A stretch of 64,000 nt of DNA from Paractinoplanes brasiliensis. Lineage in GTDB: Bacteria > Actinomycetota > Actinomycetes > Mycobacteriales > Micromonosporaceae. Both the position numbers and the translations under genes were made by a program. Positions 58,541 to 64,000 of this stretch are shown here, piece by piece; the first letter of the stretch is position 1; each line of letters opens with the position of its first letter. The stretch lies in the NCBI RefSeq assembly GCF_004362215.1, contig NZ_SNWR01000002.1:1736001-1800000 (forward strand), given 5' to 3'. Below the pieces are notes generated by a model, which did no database searches, was not told the DNA's origin, and saw nothing but the letters and a program-made list of their open reading frames with translations.

Positions 58541-59671
58541 CTACCTGCCGGGCTCGTTCTTGTCTTTGCCCGGCTCGTCCAGGATGGTCAGCGCGGCCGA
58601 CACGATCGCCTTGAGGCGGCGCTGGTCGGACAGGGCGCCGGTGACGCCGCGGAGCGGGTCGGCGCCGCCGTGCGGGGCCTGGTCGAGCGTGCCGGTGAAC
58701 ACGCCGCCGAACACCGTGCGCACGACCTCGACGACCGCGTCCTGGGCCGGCTGGCCCCGCCCGATGCGGTCGCCGATGGCGCGGACGGCGTCCCCGGCCA
58801 GGCGGCGCAGCTCGGACTCGACCCGGTCGTCGGGCTCGCCGAGACCCAGCGGGGCTACCGGTTCCCCGTACGGGTCGGTGGCCATCGCCACGACGGGCGC
58901 CTGCTTCGCACCGAGCGGGCGCTCCACGAACGAGGCGTACCAGTCGGGGCGCCGCCGCATGACCGCGAGCACCTGGTCGATCTCGCGCCGCACGGTCGCC
59001 GGGTCGCTGCCGGTCCAGTCGCCGGTGCACGCGGCACGCGTCTGCGCCCACGACTCGAGCGGCCACAGTTCGTGGCCCGCGGTGCCGCTGACGCCGACCC
59101 AGACCAGGATGTCGACGGCCAGAGTGGTCAGCCATTTGTCCTGGCCCAGCCCGTCGGCGAGCCACCCGGGCAGCCGGGGCCGCTGCAGCGCGCCGCGTTC
59201 ACCCCGGCGCCGCCGGTGGGCGTTGACGGTGGCCGCGCCGACCCGGGTCGCGACCCAGGCCTCAAGCTGACGGATCGGCCGGTCGGCGTGGGCCAGCAGG
59301 TCGTCGACGACCGCCTCGACGTCGTCGTGGAAGCGGTCCAGGCACTCGTCGGCCAGGTTCTCCACCGCCGCGGCGCAGGCCGCGTGGCCGCGCTGCCGCT
59401 CGAACCGGCGGGTCACCCGCATGAAGACGATGGGCCAGACCATGGTGTACGCCGCGCCGGTCAGCTCGGCCCGCTCGGGACCACCTCCCGCGGCGACGGA
59501 GGCCAGCCGTCCGGTGGCGGCCAGGTCACGCAGCCGCTGCTCCGGCGTGACCGTTTCCGGCGGGGCCCAGACCGACCGGGACACGTAAAGCCCGGCCGCC
59601 TCCCCGTTCCTCGGACGGCGGCGCCGGGTGCTGGGATCGAGGTGCACCGTACGCGCGTTCGCAGTGCCCAC
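58541..59671 (-). CDS. Unknown protein D of the caspase-like module, paralogue of the gene at 54464
   Basis: A 376-residue paralogue of protein A with the same blocks: RGHAACA, LADECLDRFHDDVEAVVDDL, RRRRGERGALQRPRLPGWL, WPLESWAQ and WYASFVERPLGAKQAPV. It has an N-terminal basic extension of about 45 residues (VGTANARTVHLDPSTRRRR) that protein A lacks. GTG 59671 follows AAAGGAG. It is convergent with the caspase gene, 46 bp apart. Two divergent paralogues bracketing one caspase suggest a regulatory pair, such as opposing activator and inhibitor, or a duplication. Confidence 0.8.
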   Translation of the reverse strand: MGTANARTVHLDPSTRRRRPRNGEAAGLYVSRSVWAPPETVTPEQRLRDLAATGRLASVAAGGGPERAELTGAAYTMVWPIVFMRVTRRFERQRGHAACAAAVENLADECLDRFHDDVEAVVDDLLAHADRPIRQLEAWVATRVGAATVNAHRRRRGERGALQRPRLPGWLADGLGQDKWLTTLAVDILVWVGVSGTAGHELWPLESWAQTRAACTGDWTGSDPATVRREIDQVLAVMRRRPDWYASFVERPLGAKQAPVVAMATDPYGEPVAPLGLGEPDDRVESELRRLAGDAVRAIGDRIGRGQPAQDAVVEVVRTVFGGVFTGTLDQAPHGGADPLRGVTGALSDQRRLKAIVSAALTILDEPGKDKNEPGR

Positions 59672-59790
59672 CGAGGGCTCCTTTCGTCCGTGGCGATCGG
59701 TGGTTGAAGCCTCCTGCAAACACCCTCGGCCCTCCAGATCCCACGCTGGGTTAGGCCTCTTCGTGGTCCGATTCCGAACACTCAGGCGAC

Positions 59791-59939
59791 CTATTCCGGG
59801 TTCGCCTGACCGTCCTGCCCAGCCAGGTCCACTCCGCCATTTCCCTCAGGCCGATCGGCCTGCGGCACGGCCGCCTGGGCGAGCACCCGTTCCGGGCGCT
59901 GGACGACCAGCATGAGCAACGAGCGGAACCAGCGCACCG
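59791..59939 (-). CDS. Possible small protein upstream of gene D
   Basis: A 48-codon frame from GTG 59939, VRWFRSLLMLVVQRPERVL then a Gln/Pro/Gly tail. The N-terminus is an amphipathic or membrane-prone helix. No domain, no clear RBS; it lies between cslZ and gene D on the same strand. The rest of the 59672-60008 gap shows no other gene. Confidence 0.25.
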
Positions 59940-60008
59940 ACCCCTCGGCGGGACCGAGCCGCCGAACGAGGACCTGGCCGTCGGCGCTGCAATCGGCCGG
60001 ACGGGGCG

Positions 60009-61043
60009 TCAGCCGCGGGCCAGTTCCAGGGCGTAGTCCGGCCACCACTGGCCCGCCGGCGGGGCGCCGCGGCCGCAGGCGCCGTCGGATTCGCCGGGGC
60101 GTTTGATCCACAGGTAGGCGTCGACGAGTTCGTGGCCGGTCTGCAGGGTGGGGACGTCGCCCAGGGCTCGGCCCGGCGGGTTGCACCAGTGGCCGTCGTG
60201 GTTCGTCTTCTTGGCCGGGCCGTTGCCGTTGCGGCTGGTGTCGATGACGAAGTGCGCGCCGCCCAGGCGTTTCGACAGCTTGGTTCCGTATTTGATGTTG
60301 GCGGCGGTGGTTTCGAAGTTGGCGACGTTGAGCGCGAAACCGTCGGCTCGCGCGACTCCGGCCTTCTGGAGCGCGTCGCCCATCCGGGCCGGGTCGGTGA
60401 TCCAGCTCGGGTTGCCGCCGTCGAGATAGATCGTGAGCTGGGGGTTGGCCGCCAGGGTGTCGATCGCCTGGCCGAGCAGGCGGTAACGCTCGGTGCGTTC
60501 GGCGGCGCTCAGGCAGCCCTGCACGGCCTGGGCCACCGCGTCGGGTTCGACGATCACGACGGCCCGCTGCCCGGCGATGGCGGCGGCGATCGACGCGACC
60601 CACGACGAGTACTCGGCCGGGGTCGCCGCGCCGCCGCCGGAGTGGCTGCCGCAGTCGCGTTGCGGGATGCGGTACAGCGTCAGCACCGGCACCTTGCCCG
60701 CCGCCGCGGCCGCGGTGACCAGGTCGCGGGCGCGGGCGGCCGGGTCGGTGGTCTCGTCGGCGAACCAGGCCGCCACCGGCCGGTCGGCGATCTCGCGGAT
60801 GAGCTTCGCGTCGGCCGTGCGCCCCGCGGCCTCGTACGCCTTGACCTGCTCGACGGCCGGGCCGGCCGGTTCGACGTAGAGGGCCGGCGGCCCGGCCGAA
60901 GGCGGCGACGACGGCGAAGCCACAGGATCGACAGGCCGGGAACGCAGCCAGACGGCCGCCAGCGCCGCGACCACCCCGAGCACGAGTACGAGCACGAGCA
61001 CGACGACCAGCCCGCGCCGCCGCCCGACGCGATGACGAGCCAC
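60009..61043 (-). CDS. cslZ: Membrane-anchored GH6 cellulase of the CslA locus
   Basis: A 344-residue GH6 endo/exo-beta-1,4-glucanase: an N-terminal membrane helix (LVVVLVLVLVLGVVAALAAVWL, about 12-32), a Ser/Pro linker, then the catalytic domain with ADETTD, CGSHSGGG, the acid in VIVEPDAVAQ, YLDGGNPSWI, IDTSRNGNGPA and DAYLWIKRPGESDG. In Streptomyces the gene next to cslA and glxA encodes this cellulase (CslZ), thought to trim the glycan at hyphal tips. The GTG start overlaps the glxA stop by one base, so it is translationally coupled. Confidence 0.93.
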   Translation of the reverse strand: MARHRVGRRRGLVVVLVLVLVLGVVAALAAVWLRSRPVDPVASPSSPPSAGPPALYVEPAGPAVEQVKAYEAAGRTADAKLIREIADRPVAAWFADETTDPAARARDLVTAAAAAGKVPVLTLYRIPQRDCGSHSGGGAATPAEYSSWVASIAAAIAGQRAVVIVEPDAVAQAVQGCLSAAERTERYRLLGQAIDTLAANPQLTIYLDGGNPSWITDPARMGDALQKAGVARADGFALNVANFETTAANIKYGTKLSKRLGGAHFVIDTSRNGNGPAKKTNHDGHWCNPPGRALGDVPTLQTGHELVDAYLWIKRPGESDGACGRGAPPAGQWWPDYALELARG

Positions 61044-62989
61044 TACGCGACCCGCACCCACCGGGCGACCGAGGGCACGCCCTTGTCGTCGACGAGGAAC
61101 AGCATGTACCAGCCGGACGGCACGAGTCCCTTCTGCTGCGGGATGGTGATGGCCAATCCGTCCTCCGTCGGCTTGATGTCGACGGCGACCGAACGCTGGT
61201 CGACGTCGACCACGTGGGTCACGGCGCTGGGCCGCATCAGACGGGCCCGCTGCACGTTCGTGCTGCCGGTGGTGAACGTTACCGTCGTGCCCCGCTGAAC
61301 CGTGGTAGGCCCACCGGTGATGACCGGCCGCTCGCCCTGGAAGAGGTACGGCGGGCTGTAGACCTCGATCCGCTTCTCGAAGCTGCCCGGGTTCTTGCCG
61401 GTCTCGTCGTAGAGCGGGTCGCTGCCGAGGGTGATGACCCGGCCGTCGGGCAGCAGGATCGCCTCGGAGTGGTAGTTGCGGCCCACGCTCGACTCGGCCG
61501 CTGTCGCGAACGCGTTCGACGACGGCTGATAGATCTGCGAGTTGAAGAGATCGCTGCGCGGCTTCCCCCCGTACGGGCCCCCGCGGTAACCGGAGGAGCC
61601 GCCGGTGGTGAAGACCGTGTCGTCGGGCAGCAGCACGGTGCTCAGATACCGGGCCGGCTGGGGCAGGTCGGGTCCGGGCTCGTAGATCGGGATCGACGCG
61701 TCGAGGTCGGCGATCGCCGTACGGGTGGTGGAGATCGGCGATTCGCCCACCTCGCCGCCGCCGAAGAGCATGACCTTCTGCTCCTGGGCCGGGGCGAGCA
61801 GCACCGACGAGCTCGTCTCGGTCAGCCTCGGTTGTTCGAGGCCGGGCACCACCTCGAAGGTGTTGTCCTCGAGGTTCCAGAGCCCGGGGGTACGTCCCTC
61901 GGTGTCGCTGCCGTAGCCCGAGTTGGAGCCGGAGAAGAACAGGCGGTCGTCGGCCATCAGGTGCAGCGCCGGATAGGTCGGGAAGTAGCGCTTGAGCTCG
62001 GGCGCGGCCACCCATTTCTGCTGGGCGCGCAGGTACTTCTCGTTGTCGCCGGGCAGGATGCGGCCGAACTCGTCGAGCCCGGACACGGCGAGGACGTCGC
62101 CGTCGGGCAACTCGGCCAGGGTCGGGTACCAGCGGCTCTTGACCATGTCGCCGGTGCGGATGTACTTCTCGGCGACCGGGTCGAACTCGTACGAGGTGTT
62201 GTCCCCGCCGTACTCCTGCTTCTCCCGCGTGATCTTGTCGGAGACGCCGTACAGGTTGTTCTTGTCCACGCCGGTCAGGCCCTGGATGGCGTACTGGGCG
62301 GGCTTGTCGACGACGGCGGCGTTGCCGGGCAGCATCGCGTCGACCCACACCTCGGCCTCGCCGGCGTGCTGCATCGGGACGCCGGCGTGGACCATCTGCA
62401 CCGCGGCGGGCACGGTGACGTCCTCGCGGGTCTCGTAGACGAAACCGGTCGACGACTCGAGGCGGGTGCCCTTGGGGAACGTACGGGGTCCTGCCGTTGC
62501 CGACTCGTTCTTGATCTTCATGACGCCGGCCGCGTTGGTGATGTCGCCCTCGAGCACCTCGTAGCTCTTGGTGCCGCCGGCGATGAGCAGGTTGCCGTTG
62601 GGCAGGAAGGTGTGCCCGGCGCAGAAGACGTCGGTGGGCGTGGGCACCTCGGTGAAGTCGTCGCCGCGGGGGTCGTACAGAATCGTGCGGAACGTGCCCG
62701 CCTCGAAGTTCTCCCGGTTGTTGCCGCTGCCCGCGATGATCAGCACCTTTCCGGTGTTGAGCAGCGCGGCGTGGATGGCGTTGACCTCGAAACCGGCCGG
62801 CACGGGCAGGCGCGACCAGTGGCCGTGCCGCTCCTTGTAGGACTGCCGGTTGATCGAATACGTGTGCAGGGCGTCGGCGCCGAACGCGACCATGGGCCGG
62901 TTGACCACCACGACCACCGACAGGACGGCGAGGGCGACCAGGCCGCTGCCCAGTCGTCGAGCGAGCGTCGGGCGGGGGCGGGGCTTCAT
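61043..62989 (-). CDS. glxA: GlxA-type mono-copper radical oxidase
   Basis: A 648-residue galactose-oxidase-like copper enzyme: an N-terminal membrane anchor (about 15-36), a kelch beta-propeller (GDVLAVSGLDEFGR, PDDTVFTTGGSSG), and the copper-site segments. FCAGHTFLP carries Cys123, the position that cross-links to a Tyr in this family; SVGRNYHSEAILLPDGR and AVTHVVD supply Tyr/His ligands. The C-terminal domain is DUF1929-like. GlxA oxidises the glycan made by CslA during tip growth in Streptomyces (family knowledge). ATGA overlap with cslA. Confidence 0.95.
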   Translation of the reverse strand: MKPRPRPTLARRLGSGLVALAVLSVVVVVNRPMVAFGADALHTYSINRQSYKERHGHWSRLPVPAGFEVNAIHAALLNTGKVLIIAGSGNNRENFEAGTFRTILYDPRGDDFTEVPTPTDVFCAGHTFLPNGNLLIAGGTKSYEVLEGDITNAAGVMKIKNESATAGPRTFPKGTRLESSTGFVYETREDVTVPAAVQMVHAGVPMQHAGEAEVWVDAMLPGNAAVVDKPAQYAIQGLTGVDKNNLYGVSDKITREKQEYGGDNTSYEFDPVAEKYIRTGDMVKSRWYPTLAELPDGDVLAVSGLDEFGRILPGDNEKYLRAQQKWVAAPELKRYFPTYPALHLMADDRLFFSGSNSGYGSDTEGRTPGLWNLEDNTFEVVPGLEQPRLTETSSSVLLAPAQEQKVMLFGGGEVGESPISTTRTAIADLDASIPIYEPGPDLPQPARYLSTVLLPDDTVFTTGGSSGYRGGPYGGKPRSDLFNSQIYQPSSNAFATAAESSVGRNYHSEAILLPDGRVITLGSDPLYDETGKNPGSFEKRIEVYSPPYLFQGERPVITGGPTTVQRGTTVTFTTGSTNVQRARLMRPSAVTHVVDVDQRSVAVDIKPTEDGLAITIPQQKGLVPSGWYMLFLVDDKGVPSVARWVRVA

Positions 62990-64000
62990 GCGTACGTCTC
63001 CACGGGTTCTTCGATTTTCGCAAGGGGGGTGACGGGGACCGGCCGGCGTCTCGCGGCGAGCCGGAGGACGGGCGGCGTGAGGCAGATGACGACGTTGAGG
63101 GCGGGCCACAGCCACATGAACCCGTCGACGTGCCCGGCGAACGGCGCGGCGATCAGCAGGACGGCGTAGAACGCGGCCCAGCGCAACCCGTGCTTGAACG
63201 TCGTGACCCGGTCCGGGCTGGCCGACTCGCCCTTGGGGGTGACCACGAAGCGGGCGGGCCGGCGCAGCACCGCCGACACGAACGCGGACACGTAGACCGG
63301 CGTCGACAGCGTCGAGACGAGCATTCCGGCCAGGCCCGACGAGCCCGCCTCCTCGTGCGGGCTGACGTTGTGCCGGCGGTTCCACAGGTAGAGCAGGAAC
63401 TGGAAGAGCGCGGCGTCGACGTACAGCATCAGCCAGACCTGCTGCGGCACCTGCACGCCCTTGGCGCCGAGCAGCAGATAGCAGGTGGCGTTGATCGCGC
63501 CCAGCAGCCAGGCCAGCGCGGTCAGCGGGTAGTACGACATGAGCAGCCCGTAGAAGAGCGTGCGGCGGGCGCCGAGCCGCCGGGCGGTCGGCCAGAACTT
63601 GGTCACGGCCACCTCGTCGGTGCCGCGTGACCACCGGTACTGCTGGCTGAAGTAGTCGGTCCACGACGACGGGCCCTCGCCCACGGCCAGCACGTCCGGG
63701 GTGTAGACGGAACGCCAGCCGGCGGAGTGCAGGGCGAGGCTGGTCGCCATGTCCTCGGTGATCGAGTCCTGGATGCCGCCGATCTCGCGCAGGGCCTGAA
63801 TCCGTACGGCGTTGTTGGTGCCCACCAGCATGGCCGCGCCGAACCGGTTGCCGGCCCGCTGCAGCAGCGAGTGGAACAGGTACTGCTGCGACTCGGCCCA
63901 GCGGGTCACCACGTTGTCGTAGTTGCCGTAGATCTGCGGCCCGACGACGAACGCCACCTTCGGGTCGTGGAAGTAGCCCAGCAGCCGCTCGCAGAAGTTG
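62986..64000 (-). CDS. cslA: Cellulose synthase-like family 2 glycosyltransferase, 5' part outside the window
   Basis: The C-terminal 337 residues of a GT2 CslA-type synthase, cut by the right edge. Visible are the acceptor motif TED (SITEDMATSL), the product-binding QQYRWSRGT (Q/R-x-x-R-W), ALREIGGIQDS before it, and the C-terminal membrane helices ending TPVYVSAFVSAVLRRPAR and a soluble tail. The N-terminal catalytic D motifs are missing. CslA makes a beta-1,4 glycan at hyphal tips. It leads the cslA-glxA-cslZ operon by ATGA coupling; the organism is therefore probably filamentous. Confidence 0.93.
   Translation of the reverse strand, partial: NFCERLLGYFHDPKVAFVVGPQIYGNYDNVVTRWAESQQYLFHSLLQRAGNRFGAAMLVGTNNAVRIQALREIGGIQDSITEDMATSLALHSAGWRSVYTPDVLAVGEGPSSWTDYFSQQYRWSRGTDEVAVTKFWPTARRLGARRTLFYGLLMSYYPLTALAWLLGAINATCYLLLGAKGVQVPQQVWLMLYVDAALFQFLLYLWNRRHNVSPHEEAGSSGLAGMLVSTLSTPVYVSAFVSAVLRRPARFVVTPKGESASPDRVTTFKHGLRWAAFYAVLLIAAPFAGHVDGFMWLWPALNVVICLTPPVLRLAARRRPVPVTPLAKIEEPVETYA

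Noticed and set aside
1..64000. tRNA, rRNA, integrase, transposase or prophage
   Set aside because: Looked for T-loop and anticodon-stem patterns and for transposase or recombinase motifs by eye and saw none; a tRNAscan or ISfinder run would be decisive.

Overview
The window is GC-rich (roughly 72 percent), densely coded DNA from a filamentous actinomycete, most likely a Micromonosporaceae/Actinoplanes-type organism. The evidence is the codon bias, the many GTG starts with 4-bp ATGA/GTGA gene overlaps, rare TTA codons, actinobacterial DnaA boxes (TTGTCCACA), a cslA-glxA-cslZ hyphal-tip glycan cluster, SigE-like ECF and ROK/LacI regulators, and a strong excess of the hexamer CGTACG. I see no rRNA, tRNA, CRISPR array, integrase or insertion sequence.

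Layout. 0-14.5 kb: a truncated alpha/beta hydrolase, a secreted M36 metalloprotease, a small alarmone synthetase, a quinone oxidoreductase, an MFS transporter, an SDR, a TetR-controlled saccharopine-dehydrogenase-like gene, ribosomal protein L31 type B, a GAF-GAF-SpoIIE phosphatase, a flavoprotein, and a cyclase/ThDP-enzyme operon. 14.5-17.5 kb: a MoeA-like protein and an FAD monooxygenase, both carrying in-frame tandem-repeat inserts. 17.6-28.8 kb: an amino-acid/betaine-type catabolic island with an RpiR regulator, an ornithine-cyclodeaminase-like enzyme, two aromatic-amino-acid-lyase paralogues that both lack the MIO-forming Ala-Ser-Gly, a LacI regulator, an amidohydrolase, a cysteine-dioxygenase-like cupin, and a complete OpuC-type quaternary-amine ABC transporter ending in a strong terminator. 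28.8-40.5 kb: a hydrolase-LuxR fusion, a methyltransferase, argG, a DUF1062-like protein, a repeat-filled gap with a decayed oxidoreductase, lycopene cyclase, a CBS protein, an ECF sigma factor coupled to a membrane protein with an FtsX-like ectodomain, a CHASE-GGDEF cyclase, a secreted Trp/Gly-rich protein and an EACC1-like protein. 40.6-54.2 kb: a glycan-use locus (lipoprotein, two permeases, GH42, a GH95 enzyme split into two overlapping frames, a divergent ROK regulator), then a lipoprotein and a GH3 enzyme with two LacI-type operators. 54.3-59.9 kb: a caspase-like module. 60-64 kb: cslZ, glxA and cslA (cut by the right edge).

Two things stand out. First, eight tandem arrays sit inside unrelated genes between 15 and 44 kb. 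Their units differ (27, 30, 30, 33, 36, 36-39, 39 and 48 bp), but every unit is a multiple of three or keeps the frame, while the one intergenic array has a period of about 43 bp. Second, a five-gene module at 54.3-59.7 kb combines a caspase-like protease, a helper with an HTH-like N-terminus, and two paralogous proteins of unknown function carrying a shared Cys/His/FHDD block. It has two perfect dyads in its divergent control region and may be a programmed-response or conflict system.

The two MIO-less lyases beside a betaine-type transporter suggest uptake and non-MIO elimination of a trimethylated amino acid such as a histidine betaine. That function is inferred, not shown.
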